Part shown: positions 1-10,528 of the stretch, one piece after another | How positions within the stretch are numbered: position 1 is the stretch's first letter | How the letters are laid out: every line of letters starts with the position of its first letter | Assembly: GCA_032158125.1 (NCBI GenBank) | Contig: JASKOT010000017.1 | Span: forward strand, 310,001-374,000 | Source: Papiliotrema nemorosa | Lineage: Eukaryota; Basidiomycota; Tremellomycetes; Tremellales; Rhynchogastremaceae | Length of the DNA: 64,000 bases | Direction of reading: 5' to 3' | Notes under the pieces: generated by a model | What the model was told of the DNA's origin: nothing | Databases searched by the model: none | Seen by the model: only the letters and a program-made list of their open reading frames with translations | Position numbers and translations under genes: made by a program

Positions 1-393
1 TGTCATAAGCGATACCGTCACCCCTCGAGCGTGTGTCTTCATCTCCAGGCTTGTGGTGCAGTTTCGCGTGTCTAGTCAGAGAGTCTTGTCGGACAAAATC
101 CTTCTCGCAGATCAAACAGGTGAATGGCTTCTCTCTAGTATCTGAACGGGTTTCAGCCATCTACACGTGGATCACATTCCACTCACGGGATCTTTCGTGC
201 CTCTGATAGCATCAGCCACCATATGATACTCTCTGCAGCCAAAGCCATCAACAAGACAGCTCACAAGTAGATGCTCCGCTTTCGTAAACTCCTTCTGGCA
301 GTACCTGCACAACAGTTGGAACCCCCTGCGGGGTCGACCTGGTCCTATGCGCCTTGTGGGGCCTATCGAGGATGGAGAAGAGCGGACAGACAT
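1..393 (-). CDS. C2H2 zinc-finger transcription factor, N-terminal part (runs off the left edge)
   Basis: This is a nuclear DNA-binding regulator, seen only at its 5' end. Starting at the ATG at 393, a short Arg/Pro-rich leader is followed by two adjacent C2H2 fingers. The first reads CRYCQKEFTKAEHLLRH and the second CLICEKDFVRQDSLTRHAKLH, joined by the linker HTREKPF. The fingers are assembled from three exons. One intron begins GTGAGCTG after the codons for HLL, and a second begins GTGAGTGG after RHERS, leaving a 16-nt internal exon. Restoring both introns gives a continuous canonical two-finger unit, which supports the model. Paired N-terminal fingers of this sort are common in fungal regulators that also carry a C-terminal fungal transcription-factor domain. 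That part would lie outside the window, so targets cannot be inferred. The exact start is uncertain. Confidence 0.72.
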
Positions 394-676
394 CCGTGCT
401 GGAGTAGCTTAGTCACATACCACTGTGACCAGTCCAAAATGGTGGGGATGGGCAGTTCATCGACAATGATAGTGAAAGAATGGACACGGTCTCCCCACCT
501 CCATCGTCGGGTAAACGATTATCCGGAAAGTACAACTATTTTTGCCCCACTTTGTATCGCCATGATGCCTTCTGCGAGACCAGATGCGCATACGAAGACC
601 TACGTATCGGTCCCTAGTGAAAGAGCAAGTTTTAGGTGCATGAGCATGCCTGGAGGGCGATCCCAAAGTACGGAGA

Positions 677-2200
677 TTAGTAACTACTCTCTTCCTTCCA
701 CTGCGCGATGAGGGCTTTTCCGTAATCTTCACAGTTTGGCAGCCTGTTGACCGTATGGATGTGACATTTCGCCGGGGAGGTGTTGGTCAAGAAGACTGTG
801 CCAGTCAGTTGATCCTTCATGATGGGGCGAGAGGAGATGCACTGCCACAATGGAAATCAAACTAGAACACATCAGCATTATTGCTCGCCAATTCAACCTG
901 GGAGCACTGACCTCGCAGAACACGACTGGTGAGTGTATTCGGTAGTAGTACGGATCATGGGGTCCAAACTTGCCAATCCAAGCAAAGAACGTTTGGTCCT
1001 CAAATTCTCGAACCCGCTGCATCTTGATACGCCTAGGCTCCTCGGGGAGGTAGACATTGTATTCCTCAATCAAGGCATATACTAGCTCTCGTTGGGATTT
1101 GTTGAATGTTGAGATGCAGGCGCCCTCAAGAGGTACAACACGATTGTCTTGATGTGCGCCGCCAAGATGTCTGAACGTTGAGCCACGGTTTCCAAGGTGG
1201 AGGATATATCATCGGTACTCACCTCTCATCGAAGGGATTCCACCTGTCCTCTCGCAACCCCTCTTTCGGGGTCATCCCGACCGAAATCTGCACTTGCGCT
1301 TGCTGATCCTCGCTCAGCGACTGCATCAGTTTTAAAGACAATTTCTCTTCCTTCTCGAATAGCCTCAATCCTGCCCGTGGTCCTACGTCTATTTGATCCG
1401 GTTCCGCGCCCATGAATGTAGGACCAATCACCATCCGTTTTCCAACGAAACATATAGCCAGGCACAAGTGGTGGCCGAAGAAAGTCCAGCCCCAAGGAGC
1501 ATTGGTCGACGGACGTCTAGTATCGCTGGGAAGGAAGAGCCGGAAGTTGTAAGAGTCCTCGTTCAGGACCTTGATTCCGTTAACGAGTTCGCCGAGGAAA
1601 TGGTTGGTATACATGCAACCTAACGCTTTCTTGTAGCCTTCTGGCGACAGCGAGGTTTTGAGGACTTCATGAATCAGTCGTCGAGTCTCTGCGGAGGCTT
1701 GATCGAGTCGAATACCGCCTCCTCTCAGTATTACATCTTGCGGATGACGACCGACCAGTAAGCTCACCTGGATTGACATATAGCTCGGGATTTGACCAAG
1801 CTCGGAACTCATCATCATCTGCGACGTCGCCTCTGACCACTTCTGCCTTGTCATTCTCCGACAGATGGGCAAGTAGCTTGTCGACAGCCTCGCAAGCCTC
1901 ATGCACCGGTGCACCCTCGTCGACCTGATATCTGAACATGGGTCGAGGATTACCGTCAGATGAAAACCCCTTGTAAGGCCGCTCAATGTTGTCGATATGC
2001 AATCGATTGATGAGCCAAGCGGGCGCAGGGATTTTCTGACGGCTATGACACCATGACAAGGCGTCATGTTCAGCTATACCGGCAATTCGAGGGTGATCAG
2101 GGGAAGGGATGAGCTGTCGAAAGGGGATCGTCACGTAGGACGAGGGCGCTTCGGGGTCATTGCTGCGATGGAAGCCAGAGTCCACAGAGTCGCTCGTCAT
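677..2200 (-). CDS. DUF3500-family protein
   Basis: The protein belongs to the DUF3500 family (established family, no agreed biochemical role). It starts at the ATG at 2200 and ends with TAA at 677-679. Family landmarks are a WGWTFFGHHLCL block, then PTFMGAEPDQIDVGP, RDRWNPFDE-like and TFFAWIG blocks, a YYRIHSP block and the C-terminal CHIHTVNRLPNCEDYGKAL. The last block appears only after removing an intron that starts GTGCATCTCC and ends GGCACAG. Other introns follow YVNPG, the NPFDER block and the VFCE block. The conserved His residues (GHH, RIH, HIH) suggest a metal-binding or hydrolytic fold, but that is inference. The gene lies head-to-tail upstream of the zinc-finger gene and about 245 bp from the next gene's 3' end. 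No signal peptide is obvious. Confidence 0.85.
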
Positions 2201-2445
2201 GTTGCGAAACAATGCGAAGGAACTTTGGGGGGTACTACAAGTTGATTTACATGTCTGTCGTCGAGACCAGAGTGGGTTGTGAAAGAATGGGTCGAAGGTG
2301 GTGCTCGATGTGGGGAAGTAATCCCTCGGCTCTTTGATGTCCGGCGCAGTCTGCTTGTTGGTTGTAATGGCACCGAAGGACCATCTCCATGCATGTGCGC
2401 TATCCTCTGCAACGCCCAGTGCAAAGCAACCAAAAAAAGTGTACG

Positions 2446-3020
2446 CTACTGCAAGATGGTGTCGATCTGACCCATGAGGTATTTGACTACGCCGTCGGGA
2501 CCCTCCTTCACCTGCAAACCCGTTGGGATTCCATGAGTTTTGATGCCTGGGATGGTCTCCTTGGCTATCCTCTGGATCTCCTCCTGCTGTTCCGGTGTCC
2601 ACTGGGGAGTCAGTAGATATCAAGAATAGTCCAATGGAAGCAGCGCACCATGGATGCGCAAAACTGCTCGGATTAGCTATGATCAATAATCAAGGGGACT
2701 CCGTTGCGCACCAAGATTCCGGGAGGCGGATTGACCGAAAGCAATAACGGTTTGACACCTTCGATCGCTGTCACATTCAGCGCAGATAGCAGTCTGCTTT
2801 CTCAACCCTGATGCTCACTCTCTGAATTGCCGGCATGCACAATGGTGTATCTATCTTTCACGCCGTCGATGACCTTTCCAATGACCATCTTGGCCCGTTC
2901 CGGGGCCGTGTTAACCGAGACGAGGTTGATCGCCTCTCGCCTAGATGATGTCGAGGTAGACATGGCTCGTCTCAGTATGATTGGACTCGAACGCAAAGTG
3001 GATGGCTTCAGAAACGACAT
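2446..3020 (-). CDS. Small unrecognised protein with mitochondrial-type leader (about 137 aa)
   Basis: I do not recognise this protein. Three exons give about 137 residues. The first exon runs from ATG 3020 through INLVSVNTAPERAKMVIGKV to IVHAGNSE. The second contains IEGVKPLLLSVNPPPGIL. The third starts WTPEQQEEIQRIAKE and ends YLMGQIDTILQ with TAG at 2446-2448. Introns start GTGAGCATCAGG and GTGCGCAACGG; the second ends at CTCCCCAG. The leader contains Ser, Leu and Arg (LRSSPIILRRA) and no acidic residues, which fits a mitochondrial presequence. A second in-frame ATG (2963) follows it directly and could give a cytosolic form. It is divergently transcribed from the FAH-family gene with 185 bp between starts. 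Function unknown. Confidence 0.62.
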
Positions 3021-3205
3021 GCGACAAGGGTCGATAGAATCATGCAGAAACCCGACTCGCTTGAAGACGGACGACGGACATATCTGCCCCACCTTGCTGG
3101 ATGATGAGCCGGTATTAGGCGGAGAGGTAAATATAGGATAACCCCCTGTCCCGACGGTGTGACGGAATATCACCTCACTTCAATAACGACTCGAGTCATC
3201 GGTAG
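3021..3205. promoter_or_regulatory. Shared divergent promoter (unrecognised gene / FAH-family gene)
   Basis: This 185-bp gap separates two start codons pointing away from each other, so it must hold both promoters. No TATA-like element or recognisable operator was seen. Both flanking proteins carry mitochondrial-type leaders, which makes co-regulation plausible but unproven. Confidence 0.5.
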
Positions 3206-4297
3206 ATGCTCAAGCGACCCATCATACTGCCGACGCACTTGCTGAGACCCTTGCACACCCGCCGAGCAATGAGCTCTTTCAATCGTCTAATCCGTTTCCT
3301 GCCTAAAGGCTCGAATACACCAGTGATCGGCGAACCGGTCGAATCCGAACTCGATGTCGGGCTTGCTTCCTACGAATCCAAACCCATAGAAGTCGACTTA
3401 TATTCCGGGACCTCGGTCCTGGACGCGGGATCGAAGACTGGACAGAAAGCCACAGTAGAGAGGTTATTGTCCCCTTTGGCGAAGCATGAAGTGGGGACGA
3501 TACGGTGCATCGGCTTGAACGTGAGTTGTCCATCGATGTGCTCAAGCTTATAGCAGTATGTATCCCACGCCAAAGAGTTTGACCTTCCTCTGCCGACGGT
3601 CCCTACCGTCTTCCATAAACCCTCTACTGCGCTTGGTGATCCGTATCCTGCGCCCAGTATCATTCCCCACCACGCGATCAAGGACAACGCAGCAGACTAT
3701 GAGGCTGAGCTGGTGGTTGTGGTCGGCAAGACCGCCAAGAATGTCACAGAAGAGGACGCCTTGAATTACGTGTTAGGGTGAGTCACTGTGTGTCTGTCTA
3801 CTGCTGACGATAGCTATACCGCGGCCAACGACCTATCTTCACGGATAGCACAGACCAACCAATCTCAATGGTGTTTTTCCAAATCATTCGATGGGGCTTG
3901 TCCTGTCGGACCCAGTCTGGTTCATAAATCGGTTCTTACAAATTTTGCGGAGGCCCGAGTGAGAGGAGAGCTCAACGGCGAGGTCAAACAGGATTGTGCC
4001 CTCAGGTGAGTGGGCACCGAGCCGGGCAGGATTGCACTGACAGATTCTAGCGACTTGATCTTCTCCGTTCCGCAGATCATCGCATTCCTATCCCAGGGCA
4101 CAACGCTTGAGCCAGGAACAATCATCCTGACAGGGTGAGTGCCTCTCGCCCCTAAGATCTTGCTCACAACAAGTACGCCTGCAGGAGTCGGGTGGACCGC
4201 AAAGCCGAGAGTGACACTAAAAGACGGGGATGAGTTCCGGGTATCCATCTCGCCAGGTGTAGGCACACTCATCAACAAGATTCAGGAAGAAAAGTGA
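3206..4297 (+). CDS. Fumarylacetoacetate hydrolase (FAH) family enzyme, FAHD1-like
   Basis: Members of this family are Mg/Mn-dependent hydrolases or decarboxylases acting on acylpyruvates, oxaloacetate or related 2-oxo acids. The assembled protein shows the FAH domain in order: [30 protein letters not shown], the metal-binding acidic stretch [12 protein letters not shown], the block [11 protein letters not shown], the substrate-pocket stretch around [14 protein letters not shown], and the glycine motif ILTGTPAGVGW near the C-terminus. Five short introns were placed. The first is 36 nt (3521-3556), ends CAG, and joins GLN to YVSHAKEF. Start ATG 3206 gives a basic leader ending in TRRA just before a second in-frame ATG (3268), so mitochondrial and cytosolic forms are both possible. 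Stop TGA is at 4295-4297. Which 2-oxo acid it uses cannot be read from sequence. Confidence 0.88.
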
Positions 4298-4423
4298 GTC
4301 AGCCATACATTATATTCAGGTATTCGTGATGCATGTCAAAGGATGGCTCGTCAAATGGCCAACGTGATTTTGTCTCCAGAAGGTATGATCTAAACAACCC
4401 TGCAAACTCTTCGTTGAACTCCT

Positions 4424-6141
4424 TTACACAATCTCGTACTTGTCCACCGTCAAGATCTTCTCTTGCGAGAACGTCGTCTCCTCTCCACCGTCCACCAGGG
4501 TCGCCTTGGCAACATCGACATCTGCCAATGATCCCGCGGCAACGAAACCAACTGAAACCGGGAAGAACGCATCCGCGTCGCCTTCGCACTTGAACTCCAA
4601 GTTGCCCGACGAGTTTTCGCTGTCAATGGTATCAATCGTCCAGATGAACGCATTTCGCTCAGCTCGCCAATCTGCATCGCCCGTGACAGACGGGAGGGAG
4701 TTGGAAGGGATAGGAATGGAAATGACGACATTTCGAAGGGTGAGGTGCGATGCTTCGAGCTCGTACTCGACAGCGACGTCCGAAGAGCCATCTCCTCTTG
4801 GTTGCGGCCATACCGTGACTACAATGAGCATACACAACGCCCGGCACATAGGTAGACTTACCCGACAAGGGGACATTGCTCTCGTCCTTTGATGTCATTC
4901 TCCACCTCAAGACGCCCAGACCCTGTCCGACGGGGAAATTCCTGCTCGAGTCTTTGAGCGCAATGACCTTCTCGGAACCGGTGAATTTGGCTACATTGGG
5001 ATGTTGCTTGAATTGTAAATCGGCGTAGTCTTTAGGTGATAGAGTAAGGCGAAGTTTGGCGAGCGCCGCATCGGTAATACGTAGATCCAAATCTCCTTTC
5101 AGCTCGAAAGACTGAACACCTCCGTCCCTCAAAAGCGATACCGAGAGCTGCTCCTTGATTGTTACGTGAACGCTACCATCAGCAAAATCCTCTAGATAAG
5201 CGATACAACCAACCTGTCCTGCTCGACCTTTTCCAACACGTCCGCAGATACCTCCACAGTCGGTTCTGGCTCTGGCTCCGGCTCTGGCTCTGGCTCGGGA
5301 TCCGCTTCTACACCTCCCAACAAAGAACTCAACTCCGACTGCTTTCCCTTCTTGCCCAATTTCATGCCTGAACCCTTAAAGGCAGGCTTGCTAACAGCCG
5401 GAGCCGGGCTTGGTGCCCTGTACTCGCTGACGGCCGGCGCCTCATACCTCGGTGTCGGGTTGTACCCACCCGCCATTCCTCCCATACTAGATGGCACGCC
5501 TTGAGACCTCTTTTGCTGTTCTCTTCGTTGCATCTCCAGCTGCTTGGCCCGCCTCTTGAGCTCTTCTTTCGCTTCTGCCTCTTTGTTCCTAGCGATAATT
5601 TCTTGAATCTTCTCCTCGTGTGATTCTCCTTCGAGTACGTTTCGTACTTGCGAGAGAGAGACGTTCTCCTTGTACCCCAGTGAGACGACTTCGTCAAAGG
5701 CACAGAGAAGGTCGAAGGAATGGTGAAGAATGGCAGGTTCCGACATGGCGGGAGTGAGGGATGAGATAAGACGAACAAGGAGGGATAGTGTGGATATGTC
5801 CTATGCGTCAGGCGAGATCTTTGGGTGGGACCCACTTGTAAGATGTTGCTAGCTTTATTGGTTATGAGCAACACATAGAGCTCCTCGAACGGTTGATACA
5901 CGAATCGAACATCGGCAGTCTCGACGGTGGTGTGTTGCGAGTTGACGGGAATGAGTTTGGGAAAGGAGGCGAGAAGGCTATCCACTCGAGACCTGGGCAT
6001 AGGTCGGAACTGTCGAGACAGGAGCGCTACGGTCAGTGACGGTTGGGTTAGAGCCAACCCACGTTTCCCACTCCTTGTACATATCGAAGCAGCGAGCACG
6101 ACCTGGGATTAGCATGGCATAGTAAGCCGGCAACTCACCAT
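4424..6141 (-). CDS. RET2: Coatomer subunit delta (delta-COP, archain)
   Basis: Delta-COP is part of the F-subcomplex of the COPI coat, which acts at the Golgi in retrograde traffic to the ER. The N-terminus reads [14 protein letters not shown] followed by [43 protein letters not shown] and SNILQ, the longin-like domain of this family. Next comes a helical region [21 protein letters not shown], a Glu-Pro repeat linker (5262-5299), and a C-terminal mu-homology domain ending DKYEIV with TAA at 4424-4426. The first exon is only the start codon: ATG at 6139-6141 is followed at once by a 36-nt intron with a GCTAAT branch site. A second 36-nt intron follows GK. The gene is divergent from the RRM protein gene downstream on the other strand. 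Confidence 0.95.
5262..5299 (-). repeat. Hexanucleotide microsatellite coding a Glu-Pro repeat
   Basis: About seven imperfect copies of GGCTCT/GGCTCC lie inside the RET2 coding region. Read on the minus strand they give a run of alternating Glu and Pro between the helical region and the mu-homology domain. It is probably a flexible, length-variable linker. Confidence 0.85.
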
Positions 6142-6585
6142 GATCTACACGTTTGTTATTGTTGTTGTTGTCGCTGCTATCGTCGAGTATGCTACCAATG
6201 ACACGCTCGTCGTCGACGCGTGGAGGTGGGAAGGGGTGGGTGTGCTGGGTGGTGGATATCGCCGCTTATTTCCGTCTTGTGGCGCGATCCCCCCCTTCTC
6301 TTTGGATTGACTTTCCTTCACCTTCTCTCCTTCCTTCTACAACAAAGCCTACAAGCTATCTCTCTCTCTGTCGTGTCTTTCATTCTCTCGTCTCTCTCGC
6401 TCTATTCCGGGTTGTCGCGGTTTATCTCCAAGAAAGTTTCCTTTCCTCTCGCTTCTGTATACCCGGTCTCTCACCAGCTGCCCTTCCTTCCTCCGGGTCA
6501 AAACTTCCAACTCTCCGGATAGACCAGTCAACCCGCGCATCTACTTCATCGCTTCTTCATCCCGTCTCTCCTACTCCCTCCTGAC
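6142..6585. promoter_or_regulatory. Divergent promoter of RET2 and the RRM-protein gene, with CT-rich leader
   Basis: The RET2 side carries a short TTG trinucleotide run near 6150-6175. From about 6290 to 6580 the plus strand is strongly pyrimidine-rich (runs of CTCTCTCT, TTCCTTC), a usual feature of basidiomycete transcription start regions and leaders. No conserved gene was seen; open frames here are low-complexity. Confidence 0.55.
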
Positions 6586-7990
6586 ATGCAGCAATACTCA
6601 TCCTACGGTATGGCTCAACCGCAAGCCGGTATGGGCTCATCGGGTCAGGTTGCCGAAGCGCCAAAGAAACCTCATCTTTACATCGGCAACCTTTCCCCTC
6701 GAGTGACCGACCTCATGCTTACTGAAATCTTCGCTGTCGCCGGTCCCGTCGTCTCCGCCAAGATCATCCAAGACCGAAACTTCCAACACGGAGGGTTCAA
6801 CTATGGATTTGTGGAATATACCGACATGCGGTCAGCCGAGCAGGCCATGCAGACTTTGAACGGGAGGAAGATCTTCGAGGCGGAAGTGAGAGTCAATTGG
6901 GCCTACCAGGGTCAGCAGAACAAGGAGGACACTCAGCACCACTTCCACGTCTTTGTCGGTGACTTGTCGCCCGAGGTGAATGATGAGGTATTGGCAAAGG
7001 CGTTCGGAGCCTTTGGGAGTATGAGCGAGGCTCGAGTCATGTGGGACATGAACTCGGGCAAAAGTAGGGGATATGGCTTCCTCTCTTTCAGGTGGGTTCT
7101 TCTTACGCATACGCTCGAGTCGATGCTGACGAGATAGAGAAAAGGCCGACGCTGAACAAGCCATCAATACCATGAACGGTCAATGGCTCGGAACACGCGG
7201 TATCCGAGTCAACTGGGCCAACCAAAAGACACAAACGGGTGGCGGACGACCATCGGGCCCTCCAGGTCACATACCCAACTTTGGCAACCAAGCACCGCAG
7301 ATGGGTATGGGAGCTGGAATCGCTCAACCCATGGCTATGGCTTCTCACACTCCCCCAATTCCATCTTACCCTACCCCTGCCCCCACGGCATCTTACGAGC
7401 AAATAGCCGCGCAGACTCCGGAACACAATGCCACTGTGTATGTCGGCAACTTGATACCCTATACTACGCAGGCAGACCTCGTGCCCCTTTTCCAAGGCTA
7501 CGGCTACATTGTTGAGATTCGAATGCAGGTGGATCGGGGTTTCGCTTTCGTCAAGCTGGACAGTCATCACAATGCTGCCATGGCCATTGCGCAATTGCAA
7601 AACCGACTGGTCCACGGACGACCAATCAAGTGCTCGTGGGGCAAGGATAAGGACACAGGGGCAGCTGCCGCACCACAGGCACAGGCAGGGCAATATCAAC
7701 AGGTGGGCTAAAGCGTCGCTTGCGTGAGCTGATTGTAGCAACAGATGGGTTACGGTGGATACAACTACTATGGTGGATACTACGGACAAGGAGGAGTTCC
7801 AGGACAACCGGGACAACAGGGTCAACCGGGAGCCGATGCTACGGGCCAAAACGGAACATGGGACCCAGCAGCCGCTCAGGCGTACTATCAATCAGCAGGA
7901 TGGGGAGATTACTACAGTGAGTGGCTCGCACTTCGACTTTGAGTGTGTGTTGACCAAGTAGACCAACAACAAGGTTCGACCACGCATTAG
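6586..7990 (+). CDS. PUB1: Three-RRM poly(U)/poly(A)-associated RNA-binding protein (PUB1/TIA-1 type)
   Basis: The protein has three RNA recognition motifs. RRM1 has RNP2 LYIGNL and RNP1-like FNYGFVEY. RRM2 has VFVGDL and RGYGFLSF. RRM3 has VYVGNL and RGFAFVKL. The order, the spacing and the WANQKTQ segment after RRM2 match yeast Pub1 and animal TIA-1/TIAR, which bind AU/U-rich mRNA, affect stability and join stress granules. The C-terminal tail is rich in Gly, Tyr and Gln (GYGGYNYYGGYYGQGG), a prion-like low-complexity region. Three introns were placed: after LSF (7091), a 36-nt one after QQ near 7708, and one after DYY (7919). The last exon ends STTH with TAG at 7988-7990. The alternative, NGR1/NAM8, fits less well. 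Confidence 0.93.
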
Positions 7991-8316
7991 ATATCGGTTT
8001 CAAAGCAACGAGACGTGTACTCTGCGAGTGTATAACGATTTTATGTCATTCCTCTATTTCCCTCGTTTCTCTCTTTTCTTGGTGTGTGGTTATCCCAGCT
8101 TTCTCTTGATTTCGCCTAGCTATCGAGGCCTTTCCGTAGCATCAACCTACTTGGCATATGCATATGTACCTCTCAGAATGGCGCCTGAACATGAAAATCC
8201 TCGACGCGTCCCTTGAAGTTGTTGATTTTGGATTTCACCCTCGCTGTTCGCTTCTCGCTGTTTTTTTCTTTTCTGCTTTTCGCAATGTGTACATAGATTC
8301 TACAGTCCATTAGACG
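7991..8316. other. Intergenic: 3' region of PUB1 and promoter of GPI19
   Basis: This stretch of about 325 bp has no conserved reading frame. It is pyrimidine-rich around 8050-8110 and 8240-8280, consistent with a PUB1 3' UTR followed by the GPI19 promoter and leader. Confidence 0.5.
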
Positions 8317-9058
8317 ATGGCGAGACGACGCCATCTCGACACAGCGGTCACAGACACTCAGCAGAGACCAGCGTCCTCCTCAAGCTCGTCCAAAGTCCCA
8401 AAAGATGTCACCTCACCTCTCTCCCCTATATCGCCTTGGCCACCTCTCTCCGATGAGCCCGATGTTTCCGACTCGACTGGACTCAAGCAACAGCCAGAAA
8501 AGAAAGATCATAACCCACATGTGAATGGTGTGCAGGAAGAACTACCCACCGCCAAAGAGATTTATGGGAGTATAGCAGTATTGTTGACTGGATTGGGGTA
8601 TATCGTCTACCTCGCCTGGGCATTCTTGCCGCCTTCAACGCTAGATAAACTCGGCTGGACATGGTATCCCGCCAGGTAGGTCATCTCAACAGGGAGCTTC
8701 TGGTGGAGCAGTGGGGAGATGGTAGCTCATGACAGAGACTGGGCGCTAATTGTTCCTTGTTGGTTGATGTTATTGGTCTTGACGGCTTATTGGTGTTATG
8801 CGGCCATGTCAATCTACCTAACACCTTCTTTCGACTCTATCGGAATCATCACTGGTGAGTCGAACGTGTTCTACCGACCATACAATTAGGCTTAGGCTTA
8901 CAGAGGCAGACTCGTCGGCCCTCGCGTCGACAATTCCGGAGGGGAATCAGTCGACACCGGTACATCTAAACATGGACGGTGGAATGCCTCCAGCTGTGGA
9001 TATACCCATCGATATCGTCAACCGAGTACTATACCCGGCCACGGTCAAGTCCGGCTAG
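8317..9058 (+). CDS. GPI19: GPI-GlcNAc transferase subunit (PIG-P/Gpi19)
   Basis: PIG-P/Gpi19 is a small subunit of the ER enzyme complex that transfers GlcNAc to phosphatidylinositol, the first step of GPI-anchor synthesis. A disordered Ser/Pro-rich head is followed by the domain IYGSIAVLLTGLGYIVYLAW with FLPPSTLDKLGWTWYP, then a second membrane span in the next exon, DWALIVPCWLMLLVLTAYW, and the family signature SFDSIGIIT. The two hydrophobic spans and the intervening WTWYP are typical of PIG-P. Two introns were placed, after the Arg of WYPAR and before DSSALAS. The stop TAG is at 9056-9058. The N-terminal extension is longer than in yeast. Confidence 0.9.
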
Positions 9059-9242
9059 ATGGGTCTGAAGCGTACCTCTGTTCCCGAGAATCCTGCCGGT
9101 CCAATTTGGGCTGTCCAACATTGGTCATACAGCATCAGAGTGCCAGCGCGCCGCAAGAGATTGACGGTCATTCGCCTTCATCAGGGTGATCAAAGAAATA
9201 CATCTGTTCGACTAATCGATACAGGACTCTGCGCCTATCCGC

Positions 9243-10528
9243 CTATCCGGCAACAATGGCACCTCCGTTGACGTGGATACTCTGTCCACTGATAAAGCTG
9301 GCGTCCTTGCTAGCAAGGAAGACATACGCAGGACCAAGCTCGGACGGTTGACCCTGTGATGTCAGCACACAACGAGTGACTCTGGGGCGACTAACGATTC
9401 GACCGATGGGAGCTGGGCTGTTGTGCCAAGTCTTCATTTGCTCCTTGTCCATGGCGGCGGGCTGAAGAGGGGTCCAGACGGGACCTGGGCAAACGGCGTT
9501 GACTCGGATACCCTTCTCGAGGAGTTGGTTGGAGAGACATCGGACCATGGCGACTTGAGCGCCTTTGGTCATCGAGTAGTCGACAAGCATGGGTGGACCG
9601 GCGTAAGCGACTGCCGATCAGTGACCGTCGCACAACGTATCTATCCGCGACTCACCCTGCGAGGCAGTCACGATGATGGAACCGCCCTTGGGAATGTGAG
9701 GAACAGCAGCTCGCGTCAAGAAGAATGTACCTGGATATCAGTTCTCGGCCGTACCAAAGGAACCAAGGACGCACCGTAGATGTTGGTCTTGATTGTTCGG
9801 TCAAATTGCTCAGTGGTGATATCGGTAATGTCAGGGATAGAGTACATGACAGAAGCATTGTTGACCAGAATATCGATTCGTCCCCAAGCTTCAACGACGG
9901 AAGAGATGACCCGGTTGCAGCCTTGCTCGTCTCTGATATCCTGAGGGTAGAGCAGGCATTGTCTCCCTTGGGCAGTGATGAGTTGTTTCGTCTTGTCTGC
10001 GTCGACTTGTTCTTCTGGCAAGTAGACGATCGCGACCTGTAATAAGCTGTGAGCTGATTATGAAATGTCTTTTCGGAGACTCACGTCGGCACCCTCCATG
10101 GCGAACATGACGGCGGCAGCTCGTCCAATACCCGAATCACCCCCAGTGACGATGGCCTTCTTCCCGACGAGCTGCAACAATCAGCATTTCCTCCCCTCTC
10201 CATGCTAACTGGGTGACTCACCTTGCCCGCAGCCTTGTAAGTGTCAAAGCTATCGTGGCCCTCTTGAACGGCCGCATCCTCCGGTTTGACATCCATGTCC
10301 GCTTGGACACCTACAGCCCTATCGACCTGAGATTCCACCTTGAAATCTCCAGTCTGAGGGAATTGTCCTGGTCCAGCATTAGGTCCCGACGGCTAATTAT
10401 CAGTATTCCCCTCTGACAATGTATAGGGAAGAGGAAAAGATGAATGAGTGACGCACATCAGCGGCGTTGGTTGGGGCTGGCTTGTCCTCGCCAGTGAGCT
10501 TTTGTGCGACATTCTTGACTGCTTCCAT
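9243..10528 (-). CDS. Short-chain dehydrogenase/reductase (YghA/glucose-ribitol dehydrogenase subgroup)
   Basis: This is an NAD(P)-dependent oxidoreductase of the classical SDR superfamily. The cofactor motif is TGGDSGIG after KKAIV. It is followed by ILVNNASV, the catalytic YSMTKGA (Tyr-x3-Lys), the downstream [18 protein letters not shown], and the C-terminal [13 protein letters not shown] leader of about 80 residues ([15 protein letters not shown]) precedes the Rossmann fold, as in the group that includes E. coli YghA and plant glucose-ribitol dehydrogenase homologues. Six exons were placed; ATG is at 10528 and TAG at 9243-9245. The real substrate is unknown. The gene converges on GPI19, leaving 184 bp. 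Confidence 0.88.

Noticed and set aside
1667..2686. Single 339-codon minus-strand frame joining the DUF3500 N-terminus with the upstream gene's region
   Set aside because: The part above 2200 is out of frame with the conserved exon TPEQQEEIQRIAKE of the neighbouring small gene; the DUF3500 gene is best started at 2200.
9059..9271. 70-codon plus-strand frame after GPI19
   Set aside because: It overlaps the SDR C-terminus on the other strand and has no features.
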